The translations under genes were made by a program, and so were the position numbers. The notes beneath the pieces are model-generated. The model saw only the letters and a program-made list of their open reading frames with translations. It was not told where the DNA came from and did no database searches. From Peptacetobacter hiranonis (GTDB lineage: Bacteria; Bacillota; Clostridia; Peptostreptococcales; Peptostreptococcaceae): 64,000 bases of DNA. The DNA is taken from NCBI RefSeq assembly GCF_008151785.1, contig NZ_CP036523.1, positions 558,001 through 622,000 of the forward strand, given 5' to 3'. Each line of letters begins with the position of its first letter. Position 1 is the stretch's first letter. This document shows positions 55,662 through 64,000 of the stretch, piece after piece.

Positions 55662-56861
55662 ATGTCAATGCTTAACAAAAAAACAATCGAAGATATACAG
55701 GTTGCAGGTAAAAGAGTATTAGTAAGATGCGACTTCAATGTGCCTCTAAAAGACGGTGTAATAACTGATGAAAACAGATTAAACGGTGCACTACCAACAA
55801 TAAAATACCTTATAGACCACAATGCTAGAGTAATACTTTGCTCACACTTAGGTAAACCAAAGGGAGAAGCAAAACCAGAATTATCTTTAGCACCAGTAGC
55901 AAAAAGATTATCTGAAATGTTAGGACAGGAAGTAAAATTCGCTGCAGATGACTGTGTAGTTGGCGAAAATGCTAAAAAAGCAGCTGCAGAAATGAAAGAC
56001 GGAGAAGTAATACTACTTCAGAACACTAGATATAGAAAAGAAGAAACTAAAAACGAAGAAAACTTCTCAAAAGAATTAGCATCACTTGCAGAAATATTCG
56101 TAAACGATGCTTTCGGTACTGCTCATAGAGCTCACTGCTCAACAGTAGGTGCTGGTGAATTCTTAGAAGAAAGAGCTTGCGGATACTTAATACAGAAAGA
56201 ATTAAAATTCTTAGGAGAAGCTGTTGAAACTCCAGAAAGACCTTTCGTTGCAATATTAGGTGGAGCAAAAGTTTCTGATAAATTAGGTGTTATAAACAAC
56301 TTATTAGACAAAGTAGACACACTTATAATAGGTGGAGGAATGGGATATACATTCCTTAAAGCTATGGGACATGAAATAGGAAACTCACTTTGTGAAGAAG
56401 ATAAAATAGATTACGTAAAAGAAATGATGGCTAAAGCTGAAGCTAAAGGTGTTAAATTATTATTACCAATAGACGTAACTTACGCTGCTAAGTTTGGAGA
56501 AAATGAAACTCCAATGATATCTGAAGGAAGAGATATACCAGCTGACTGTGAAGGTCTTGATATAGGACCAAAAACTGCTGAATTATTCGCTAATGAAGTT
56601 AAAGCAGCTAAAACAGTTGTATGGAACGGACCAATGGGTGTATTTGAATTCAAAAACTTCGCAAAAGGTACTGAAGCAGTAGCAAAAGCTATGGCAGAAA
56701 CAGAAGCCGTTACTATAATAGGTGGTGGAGACTCTGCAGCAGCTGTTAACCAGATGGGATTCGGAGATAAAATGACTCACATATCTACAGGTGGTGGAGC
56801 ATCTCTTGAATTCTTAGAAGGAAAAGAATTACCAGGTATAGCTTCTTTAGACGCAAAATAA
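55662..56861 (+). CDS. pgk: Phosphoglycerate kinase
   Basis: 399 residues. [46 protein letters not shown]. Makes ATP in lower glycolysis. AAAGGAG site. Confidence 0.97.
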   Translation: MSMLNKKTIEDIQVAGKRVLVRCDFNVPLKDGVITDENRLNGALPTIKYLIDHNARVILCSHLGKPKGEAKPELSLAPVAKRLSEMLGQEVKFAADDCVVGENAKKAAAEMKDGEVILLQNTRYRKEETKNEENFSKELASLAEIFVNDAFGTAHRAHCSTVGAGEFLEERACGYLIQKELKFLGEAVETPERPFVAILGGAKVSDKLGVINNLLDKVDTLIIGGGMGYTFLKAMGHEIGNSLCEEDKIDYVKEMMAKAEAKGVKLLLPIDVTYAAKFGENETPMISEGRDIPADCEGLDIGPKTAELFANEVKAAKTVVWNGPMGVFEFKNFAKGTEAVAKAMAETEAVTIIGGGDSAAAVNQMGFGDKMTHISTGGGASLEFLEGKELPGIASLDAK

Positions 56862-56906
56862 GAAGAATATACTATAAAATAGATAAAATTTTGGAGGAAT
56901 AAAAAC

Positions 56907-57650
56907 ATGAGAAAACCTATAATAGCAGGAAACTGGAAAATGAATAAAACTATAAAAGAAGCTTTAGAATTCGCTGAAGCAGTTAAAGGAAAAACTTGCC
57001 CAGATAAAGCTGAAGCAGTTATATGTGCACCTTTCACATTATTAAAAGACCTTAAAGAAGCAGTAGTAGGTACTGATATAAAAATAGGTGCTCAGAACAT
57101 GCACTTTGAAGATAACGGAGCTTTCACTGGAGAAGTTGCACCAGCAATGCTTAAAGAAATAGGTATGGACTATGTTATAATAGGACATTCTGAAAGAAGA
57201 CAGTACTTCAACGAAACTGATGAAACAGTAAACAAAAAAGTATTAAAAGCTTTAGAAGTTGGTATAGATCCAATAGTTTGCTGTGGTGAAACATTAGAAG
57301 AAAGAGAAGCTGACAAAACTAAAGATGTAGTTAAAGTTCAGGTTGAAGCTGCTCTTAAAGATGTAGCTAAAGAAGATTTAGCAAAAGTTGTAATAGCTTA
57401 CGAACCAATATGGGCTATAGGAACTGGAAAAACTGCAACTTCAGAACAGGCAAACGACGTAATAGCTTATATAAGAGAAGTTGTTAAAGGATTATACGGA
57501 GAATTAGCTGAAGAAGTTAGAATACAGTACGGTGGATCTGTTAAACCAGCAAATGTAGCTGAAATAATGGCACAGAGTGATATAGATGGTGCATTAGTTG
57601 GTGGAGCAAGCTTAAAAGCTGAAGATTTCCTTGCATTACTTAACTTCTAA
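56907..57650 (+). CDS. tpiA: Triosephosphate isomerase
   Basis: 247 residues. [18 protein letters not shown] (catalytic His), [15 protein letters not shown] (catalytic Glu), YGGSVKPAN. 45 bases after pgk. Confidence 0.97.
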   Translation: MRKPIIAGNWKMNKTIKEALEFAEAVKGKTCPDKAEAVICAPFTLLKDLKEAVVGTDIKIGAQNMHFEDNGAFTGEVAPAMLKEIGMDYVIIGHSERRQYFNETDETVNKKVLKALEVGIDPIVCCGETLEEREADKTKDVVKVQVEAALKDVAKEDLAKVVIAYEPIWAIGTGKTATSEQANDVIAYIREVVKGLYGELAEEVRIQYGGSVKPANVAEIMAQSDIDGALVGGASLKAEDFLALLNF

Positions 57651-57716
57651 TTAATACTATTAGATTAATTACGATAAGTGATAGATTTAAGAGTATAGTT
57701 TTAAGGAGATATAAAT

Positions 57717-59249
57717 ATGAAAAAACCAGTAGCATTAGTAATAATGGATGGATATGGATATTCTAAAGAACACGACGGAAATGCTATATACACAGCAAAA
57801 ACTCCAAACTTAGATAGATTATCTACTGATTATCCATGCACTTTAATGAGAGCAAGTGGGCTAGATGTAGGTCTTCCTGATGGACAGATGGGTAACTCAG
57901 AAGTTGGTCATACAAACATAGGTGCAGGAAGAATAGTATACCAGCCACTTACAAGAATAACAAAATCAATACAGGACGGAGATTTCTTCACTAATGAAGT
58001 TCTTTGTCAGGCAATGGAAAACGCAAAAGAAAATGCACTACACATAATGGGATTATTATCTGATGGTGGAGTACATTCTCACATAGAACATTTAAAAGGT
58101 CTTTTAGACATGGCAGCTAAAAAAGGAGTAGAAAAAGTATATGTTCATGCATTTACAGATGGTAGAGATACTGATCCAAGAAGTGCAATAGGATATGCTA
58201 AAGAAACTCTTGAAGCTATGAAAGAAGCTGGTGTCGGTGAATTTGCAACAGTATCAGGAAGATACTATGCAATGGACAGAGATAACAGATGGGAAAGAGT
58301 AGAACTTGCATACAATGCAATGGTTAAAGGTGAAGGAAACAAATCAGAATGTATATTAGATGCTATAGAAAAATCTTACGCAGATGATATAAACGACGAA
58401 TTTATAGTACCTACAGTAATCGAAAAAGATGGTAAACCTGTAGCTACAATAAAAGAAAATGATTCTGTAATATTCTTCAACTTCAGACCAGATAGAGCAA
58501 GACAGATAACAAAAGCAATAGCTGTTAAAGATTTTGATGGATTCTCTAGAGAATTCTTCAATACATATTTCGTATGCTTAACTGAATACGATGCAGCTAT
58601 AAACGATGATGTTAATGTTGCGTACAAACCTGAAACTCTTGTAAATACACTAGGTGAATACCTAGCTAAAAACGGAAAACTTCAGTTAAGAGCAGCAGAA
58701 ACAGAAAAATATGCTCACGTTACATTCTTCTTCAACGGTGGTGTAGAAGAACCTAACGAAGGAGAAGACAGATTATTAATCCCTTCTCCAAAAGTAGCAA
58801 CTTACGATTTACAGCCAGAAATGTCTGCAAACGAACTACTTGCAAATGTAGAAGAAAAATTAAACGAAGATAAATACGACTTCATAGTTGTAAACTTCGC
58901 AAACCCAGACATGGTTGGACACACAGGAAGCATGGACGCAGCAGTAAAAGCTGTTGAAACTGTTGACAAATGTGTTGGAGAATTAGCTGATAAGATAATA
59001 GCAAAAGGTGGAAGCTTAATAATAACTGCTGACCACGGAAATGCTGAACTTATGACAGATCCTGAAACAGGAAAAACTGTAACAGCTCATTCAACAAATC
59101 CAGTTCCATTTATAGTAGCTGGAGAAGAATTTAAAGGAGCAAAACTTCTTGACGACGGAAGATTATCAGACATAGCTCCAACAGTACTTGACATGATGGG
59201 AATGGAACAGCCAAAAGAAATGACTGGTCACACTCTAATAGTTAGATAG
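57717..59249 (+). CDS. gpmI: 2,3-bisphosphoglycerate-independent phosphoglycerate mutase
   Basis: 510 residues. The catalytic Ser is in [18 protein letters not shown], metal ligands in [14 protein letters not shown] and [10 protein letters not shown]. Manganese-dependent. In many relatives eno follows; here it does not. Confidence 0.97.
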   Translation: MKKPVALVIMDGYGYSKEHDGNAIYTAKTPNLDRLSTDYPCTLMRASGLDVGLPDGQMGNSEVGHTNIGAGRIVYQPLTRITKSIQDGDFFTNEVLCQAMENAKENALHIMGLLSDGGVHSHIEHLKGLLDMAAKKGVEKVYVHAFTDGRDTDPRSAIGYAKETLEAMKEAGVGEFATVSGRYYAMDRDNRWERVELAYNAMVKGEGNKSECILDAIEKSYADDINDEFIVPTVIEKDGKPVATIKENDSVIFFNFRPDRARQITKAIAVKDFDGFSREFFNTYFVCLTEYDAAINDDVNVAYKPETLVNTLGEYLAKNGKLQLRAAETEKYAHVTFFFNGGVEEPNEGEDRLLIPSPKVATYDLQPEMSANELLANVEEKLNEDKYDFIVVNFANPDMVGHTGSMDAAVKAVETVDKCVGELADKIIAKGGSLIITADHGNAELMTDPETGKTVTAHSTNPVPFIVAGEEFKGAKLLDDGRLSDIAPTVLDMMGMEQPKEMTGHTLIVR

Positions 59250-59401
59250 TATTTTTTAGTACTGATTAATTAAAAATAATAGATATTGATATCTTTTCTG
59301 AGTATGGATTACATAAAAAATATAATAAAATAATAAAACTTTAAAATTTATCCATCAAATAAATTTTGTCTGTACACAGAGTAAGGTTAATATATACGGA
59401 T

Positions 59402-59435
59402 AGAGTCATTGCAATTTGCAGTGGCTCTTTTTCTT
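59402..59435 (+). terminator. Terminator of the glycolytic operon
   Basis: GAGTCATTGCAA / TTGCAGTGGCTC then T5. Confidence 0.85.
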
Positions 59436-59461
59436 TTGTTAAAAATGTAAAATTTATTATC

Positions 59462-59487
59462 CAAGTTTATAATTTGTTGAAAAATAG
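59462..59487 (+). repeat. Direct repeat, left copy (matches secG promoter region)
   Basis: 26 bases (CAAGTTTATAATTTGTTG..) identical to 62391-62416; similarity extends several bases on both sides. The two copies bracket a ~2.9 kb segment with the small membrane protein and flavoprotein genes. Confidence 0.8.
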
Positions 59488-59620
59488 GAAAATAAGTTCG
59501 GATTAAGTTAGTGACAATATAATTACAGATTATTCTCTACTATTGTGTTAAAAACAAAACGATGATAACATAAAAACACCTAAAAGACGTCTTAAAAATA
59601 AATTTTAAGGAGTGAAAAAA

Positions 59621-59986
59621 ATGATAAACTTCTCTAAAAAAATGTATAGTAAATTATCTAATATAATTGTACTTATAGGTGTATTGTTAGTTTCGTTTAT
59701 TTTATTTGGAAGTGCATTCAATCATCTTGGAATTGGCGATTCAATCCTCACAATATGGGGAGTATACTTAATAATTTTAGTCGGCTATCTAGGAACATCT
59801 GGAGTAATAAGAAAAAGCGTATACCCAAAAGAAACAAACAATAAAATATGTCTGACTTTATGGATACTAGGATTAATTACAGTAATAATGTATATATTTG
59901 GAATAAAGGTATCAAATATATACATAATAATAAACATTGCTGTGAATGTATACTTAGATCATAAAAATAAGAAAATGAACGAATAA
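59621..59986 (+). CDS. Small membrane protein of unknown function
   Basis: 121 residues, about four membrane helices (IIVLIGVLLVSFILFGSAF, ILTIWGVYLIILVGYLGT, ICLTLWILGLITVIMYIFGI, IYIIINIAVNVYL). Start ATG after AAGGAG; an earlier GTG overlaps the site. Not recognised. Opposite to the flavoprotein gene. Confidence 0.65.
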   Translation: MINFSKKMYSKLSNIIVLIGVLLVSFILFGSAFNHLGIGDSILTIWGVYLIILVGYLGTSGVIRKSVYPKETNNKICLTLWILGLITVIMYIFGIKVSNIYIIINIAVNVYLDHKNKKMNE

Positions 59987-60137
59987 AAAACTTGAGAACA
60001 TTACATTGTTCGACAATATATAACGGTTTTCATTATACAAAAGGAAAAGCAATTTTATAAAATAGAATGAATTAATTTACAAAATAAAAATAGCAAGATA
60101 AATAACTACTACTCTAGCGACACTTGCGAGTTACTCC

Positions 60138-60396
60138 AGTTATAAATATATAAAAATAAGATGGCGAAATTTTTATCGGCAATCTTTTTAAATTGAAAAT
60201 TATAAAAAGAGTTGAGTATATTATATTGATGCGACAATCTGGAGTTGATTTCGACCTTAGATTCGAACGGAGTTCGAACAAGAGAAGAAATCGACGAAGC
60301 CTGGAGCAAAATATAATATATCAACTCTTCTTTTATGGATAAAATAAAAAGATGCCGATAAAAAATCGCCATCTTTTTTATATATTCTTATAACAT
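60138..60396 (-). repeat. Gene-tail palindrome 9 (flavoprotein)
   Basis: Minus strand: left arm 60396-60307 (last codons, stop, native terminator AAGATGGCGA..TCGGCATCTT), core 60306-60232 beginning CTCCAGGCTTCG and ending ATTGTCG with inner stem, right arm 60231-60138 inverted, including a second, diverged copy of the terminator. Very well preserved pairing. Confidence 0.92.
60340..60378 (-). terminator. Native terminator of the flavoprotein gene
   Basis: Minus strand AAAAAGATGGCGATT/..CGGCATCTTTTT hairpin; its inverted duplicate lies near 60158-60187. Confidence 0.75.
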
Positions 60397-62109
60397 TGAT
60401 TTTCCTGAAGCCATTCTTCCCGCAATTCTTCCATAGAATAGTGCTCCACCAATTGATGTTCCACAAGTTGGATATTCTGTTCCATACATACCAGTTCCTG
60501 CAACCTCTCCAGCTGCGAATAATCCTGGTATTGGATCACCATTATTATCTAAAACTCTTGAAGATAAATCAGTTTCAAGACCACCAAAAGTAACAGTTAC
60601 ACAAGGATGTAATCTAAGTGCAGCAAATTTTGGTCCTTCTATTGGATGAAGGAATTTAGCAGGTTTACCAAAATCTTCGTCTTCACCTTTTTCAACTAAT
60701 TCGCAATATCTATCATATGTTGCTCTTAAAGTTTTTGGATCTATATGGATTTTTTCAGCTAATTCTTCTATACTATCTGCAACTTTATCTCTGCTAACAC
60801 CATCTAAAGCCTGTTTAAATCCATACTGAACACCACCATAAGGCTCATTTCCACTAGTTATATACCAACCGCAGTTGCTGTTAGAATTTGCAATAGCGTC
60901 TGAAACGTGGTACTGATAGCTCCATTCATTTACAACACGCTCTCCTCTTTCATTAACAATTAATCCAGATTCGTCATTTATACCTATTCCACAAGTTAAA
61001 CTAGTATATACAACCTGAACACCTGGATGAACTAGGTTTTTAGCTCCTATATTTTCTGCAGCAACTAGACCTTCACCAGTATTGCTCTTTGGAGCAGTAG
61101 AGAAGTAGTGTGCAACTGGATATCTTGAACACATTTCTTTGTTTCTAGCATATCCTCCAGTAGTGATTATAACAGCGTCTTTTGCGTAAACAGTTAATTT
61201 TGAGCCATCTAATTTATCGCACACAGCACCGACAACTCTTCCAGTTTCGTCAGTTAATAATTCTTTTAAAGCAGTATTGTAAATTATTTCTCCATTTAAC
61301 TTATCTACATAGTGGTGAGTCATTGGAGTAGTTATTTCTCCACCTTGACCATTTGTCTGTCCACCACCGCCCATACTGTTGTGAACACGCCAAGGCTGAA
61401 GTGAAACGTGTATTGCTTCAACGTCCTGAACCTCGTACCCCATACCACATAGCCAATCTAAAGTATCATTTAAATTATCTACTAAGTATCTATTTTTAGA
61501 AGGGTTCATGAAATCTCCACGACGATTACCAACTTCCATTAGATAGTCGTAACAATCTTCTACAGTATCGTGAATTCCCTGTTTTTTCTGCCATTTTGTA
61601 CCACATCCAAGAAGTTTTCCTCCTGAACGAGCAGTAGAACCACCTGTGATCCCTTGTTTTTCTATAAGTACAACATTTTTGCCTGCCTCTTTAGCTTCAA
61701 TTGCAGCAGCTAAACCACCTGCTCCAGCTCCAAAAACAGCTATATCTACATTTAATATCTCATCTTTTGCTTCCTCAGTTAAAGGATATGGAACATTTTT
61801 TAAAGCTTCGATATCCTCGTCAGTAGCACCGGCTTCTTTTAAAGCACTTGCTACAGCGTCTAATATAGCTTGACTTGTAAGGTCTGCACCATTAACAAGA
61901 GGTATATTAAGTGATTGGAATTCTATAATCTGTGGTGGAATTACTTCTATTGGAGATGTTGGAAGATCCCAAGCAAGACCACGAACTTCTTTGTGTTTAA
62001 CTATCTGAATATCAGATATTTTGTCTTCAGTTACAGTTACATTAACTACTAATTTTCCTCGATAACCACGAGCAGCACCTTCATAAGTGCCTGGAATATA
62101 ATTTGCCAT
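60388..62109 (-). CDS. FMN-binding/FAD fumarate-reductase-type flavoprotein
   Basis: 573 residues. N-terminal FMN_bind domain (~1-95; GADLTSQAILDAV holds the Ser/Thr to which FMN is usually attached), then the FAD-binding flavoprotein fold (VAVFGAGAGGLAAAIEAKEAG; TGGYARN; AAGEVAGTGMYGTEYPTCGTSIGGALFYGRIAG). Family members reduce fumarate, urocanate, cinnamate-like or other enoates. No signal peptide, so cytoplasmic, fed by an intracellular donor. The acceptor cannot be read from sequence. AGGGAGG ribosome site. Confidence 0.85.
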   Translation of the reverse strand: MANYIPGTYEGAARGYRGKLVVNVTVTEDKISDIQIVKHKEVRGLAWDLPTSPIEVIPPQIIEFQSLNIPLVNGADLTSQAILDAVASALKEAGATDEDIEALKNVPYPLTEEAKDEILNVDIAVFGAGAGGLAAAIEAKEAGKNVVLIEKQGITGGSTARSGGKLLGCGTKWQKKQGIHDTVEDCYDYLMEVGNRRGDFMNPSKNRYLVDNLNDTLDWLCGMGYEVQDVEAIHVSLQPWRVHNSMGGGGQTNGQGGEITTPMTHHYVDKLNGEIIYNTALKELLTDETGRVVGAVCDKLDGSKLTVYAKDAVIITTGGYARNKEMCSRYPVAHYFSTAPKSNTGEGLVAAENIGAKNLVHPGVQVVYTSLTCGIGINDESGLIVNERGERVVNEWSYQYHVSDAIANSNSNCGWYITSGNEPYGGVQYGFKQALDGVSRDKVADSIEELAEKIHIDPKTLRATYDRYCELVEKGEDEDFGKPAKFLHPIEGPKFAALRLHPCVTVTFGGLETDLSSRVLDNNGDPIPGLFAAGEVAGTGMYGTEYPTCGTSIGGALFYGRIAGRMASGKSML

Positions 62110-62390
62110 CGAAAAATCCTCCCTTTACAATACAAAAAAATAATACAATTCTTGTTAAAAATAAAACTATTTCTACATAATTGAGTATATAAGAAGGATT
62201 TTAAAAAGTCTATGTTGCAATATTTTGAAAAAATGCTATTTAATAAAAAAGATAGAAAATGTCATATAATGTATGAATATTTTAACAATTTTTGTCGCAG
62301 TAAATTATAACCAAATGTAAAATTTGTGACGTATATGTTGTTGAACTTTTTTAACAGAAGTAGATAATTTTTGAATTAAAAATTATTATT
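62110..62390. other. Spacer between flavoprotein gene and secG promoter
   Basis: Divergent AT-rich region without a gene. I see no -24/-12 promoter for the flavoprotein. Confidence 0.45.
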
Positions 62391-62416
62391 CAAGTTTATA
62401 ATTTGTTGAAAAATAG
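62391..62416 (+). repeat. Direct repeat, right copy
   Basis: Identical to 59462-59487. It overlaps the -35 region of the secG promoter. Confidence 0.8.
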
Positions 62417-62434
62417 CGAAATATATGTTACACT
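62406..62434 (+). promoter_or_regulatory. secG promoter
   Basis: TTGAAA (62406-62411) -17 bp- TACACT (62429-62434) with a TG two bases before the -10. Confidence 0.65.
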
Positions 62435-62473
62435 AAAATGTAAGAATATATTCGATAAACAGGAGGGAACAGT

Positions 62474-62698
62474 ATGGTTAATGTTTTAATGGCGTTACAG
62501 GTTGCACTTGGTATAGCTTTAATAATAGTTATAATGCCACAGGAAAATAAAACTGCTATGCCTTCTCAGTATGGAGCAGAAGGAAATCAGACATACTTCA
62601 AACCAAAGGGAAAACAGGCATTTTTAAACAAAGTAACTAAAGTAGTGTCAGTTTTATTCTTTTTAAATGCACTAGCATTAATTATAGTTACAAAATAG
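62474..62698 (+). CDS. secG: SecG protein translocase subunit
   Basis: 74 residues, two membrane helices (VLMALQVALGIALIIVIMPQ and VVSVLFFLNALALIIVT) around a polar loop, the SecG pattern. Component of SecYEG. AGGAGGG site. It usually follows eno in clostridia. Confidence 0.9.
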   Translation: MVNVLMALQVALGIALIIVIMPQENKTAMPSQYGAEGNQTYFKPKGKQAFLNKVTKVVSVLFFLNALALIIVTK

Positions 62699-62757
62699 TC
62701 TGCAACCGGCCATTGTCAGACTAGAGGATTTTAAAATTAAATTTAATTTTGAAGTAG

Positions 62758-62800
62758 AAGATACCGTTGATGTTGTTAGAAATCGACGGTATTTTTATAT
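62758..62800 (+). terminator. secG terminator
   Basis: ATACCGTTGAT / ATCGACGGTAT hairpin then T5. Confidence 0.82.
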
Positions 62801-63437
62801 AGAAAGTAAAATTTATATTGTTAGTTTAATAAAAAAACTAATCTTGATAATTATAGTTATTCAATAATTATAAAAGATTATAAAAGGAAGAGTATAAAAT
62901 AAATAACATATATAGTTTATCACATAAAAAATATAACTTTAAATATTATATATTTTTTTTATTATATTTATATAAATTACTACAAAAGTAATTGTGAAAT
63001 TTTGTGTTAAGTTTTAATTTTTTGTACATCCTATAGATGAAAGGTATTTTTGAAAATAATAGAGATTAATTTTTATTATTCTAACATTTATTAAGTTGCT
63101 AATAGTATTTATAATATTAATGAGTAACAGTCAGTTTTTTGTCTATTGTTATTAACTATTTTTATAATAATAATCTTGAGTTATGTATTTGTTTTGAAAT
63201 TATTAACGATTTGTTTGGCACTGTAGATATATCGATTATTATATTTTGTTATAACATATATAATGCAAATTATGAATTTATTAATAGAATCAATTAAAAA
63301 AATTTAGGAAAATAAACTAGGATTAGGTGAATATTTGCATTTGCAATGGAATATACAGGTTTGTAAGATTGGCCTGGACTTTTAAAGGCAAATATGTTAG
63401 AATTTACAAGTAAAAATATCAGAAAGGAGTTGAAAAA
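62801..63437. other. AT-rich gene-free spacer before the methyltransferase
   Basis: About 640 bases, very AT-rich, no coding frame or RNA gene recognised. It may mark the edge of an inserted segment carrying the DNA methyltransferase. Confidence 0.45.
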
Positions 63438-64000
63438 ATGCCATATGCTGTAGATTTATTTTGTGGTGCGGGGGGATGTTCTGAAGGGCTTATTCAAGCA
63501 GGATTTCATATTTTATTTAGTTCAGATATTAGTGAAATGGTAGAAGTTACATATAAAAATAGACATGAGCAACTCGGTTTAATTCAGGGCAAAAATACTT
63601 GGTTTGAACGTTCTGATATAAGAGATTTAACTGGAGAAACTATTTTTAAATGTATTGAAAGTCTTGATATTTTTAAGAATCAAAAAATACCAGAGATTGA
63701 TTTACTAATAGGTGGACCTAGTTGTCAAGGTTTTTCAAGAGCTGGCAGAAGAGATAAATCTGATCCTAGAAATATGTTGTTTGGTGAATATGTCCGAGTT
63801 GTTGATGAAATAAAGCCAAAATATATTGTTTTAGAAAATGTAGAGGGTTTTGCAGATATGCAATTCATGGGATATGTTGGTATTACAGGAATAGCTTATC
63901 CAGATGGAAGTGTTACTCCAGATATTCTGAGAAGAGAGTTGAATGAAATAGGGTATGATACGTTAGAACCCAGAATTCTTAATGCTGCAGATTATGGTGT
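63438..64000 (+). CDS. DNA (cytosine-5) methyltransferase, N-terminal part (cut by window end)
   Basis: At least 187 residues. Motif I VDLFCGAGGCSEGL, motif IV GGPSCQGFSRAGRRD (catalytic Cys), and motif VI-like VLENVEGF. AAAGGAG precedes the ATG. Probably part of a restriction-modification or other defence locus beyond the window. Codon use is more AT-rich than its neighbours', suggesting recent acquisition. Confidence 0.92.
   Translation, partial: MPYAVDLFCGAGGCSEGLIQAGFHILFSSDISEMVEVTYKNRHEQLGLIQGKNTWFERSDIRDLTGETIFKCIESLDIFKNQKIPEIDLLIGGPSCQGFSRAGRRDKSDPRNMLFGEYVRVVDEIKPKYIVLENVEGFADMQFMGYVGITGIAYPDGSVTPDILRRELNEIGYDTLEPRILNAADYG

Overview
The window is low-GC, Gram-positive, anaerobe DNA, most likely from a Peptostreptococcaceae (Clostridioides/Peptostreptococcus-like) amino-acid fermenter. 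The support is a selenoprotein D-proline reductase operon, a cysteine desulfidase under a sigma-54 activator, an [FeFe] hydrogenase end, a cell-surface protein with type 2 cell-wall-binding repeats, and AT-rich codon use.

Layout. 1-3.9 kb: 3' end of an [FeFe] hydrogenase, a Cys-containing prdC paralog (minus), a TSCPD protein and a DUF4364 protein. 4.0-14.0 kb: prdR, then prdC (Sec), a stand-alone copy of the PrdA N-terminus, prdA, a CBO2463/2479-type protein, prdB (Sec), prdD, prdE and prdF. The operon has a -24/-12 promoter and TGTC-N8-GACA-type palindromes upstream. 14.2-21.0 kb: four paralogous TSUP transporters, with an IS91-like transposase among them. 21.3-26.0 kb: a methyltransferase, a small membrane protein, cdsR, and cdsB with its own -24/-12 promoter. 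26.3-28.8 kb: one relic and two intact type I toxin/antisense-RNA loci around hpt and a dapB paralog. 29.0-33.1 kb (minus): lysine operon asd-dapA-dapB-dapH behind a lysine riboswitch. 33.4-39.5 kb: serine dehydratase, two M20 amidohydrolases, a methyltransferase and Hsp33. 40-43 kb: surface protein. 43-49.7 kb (minus): CDF transporter, GNAT, Fic protein, then the cluster speD-DUF4178-DUF350-membrane speE. 50-52.8 kb: rpoN (sigma-54) split by an IS3-family element. 53.3-59.2 kb: cggR-gap-pgk-tpi-gpmI. 59.5-62.7 kb: a small membrane protein, an FMN/FAD reductase and secG. 63.4 kb to the end: start of a DNA cytosine methyltransferase.

How the parts connect. prdR/prd and cdsR/cdsB are both sigma-54 regulons, yet the only sigma-54 gene visible here is interrupted. 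Proline reduction, hydrogenase, cysteine desulfidation and serine deamination together describe Stickland-type amino-acid fermentation.

Main unexpected finding. Nine genes are followed by a long imperfect palindrome. Its centre is a conserved short core (TCCAGGC ... ATTGTC). Its arms are inverted copies of that gene's own 3' end, often including the last codons, the stop codon and the terminator. The core is shared between loci but the arms are locus-specific, and the core always has the same orientation relative to the gene. I know of no described element with this design.
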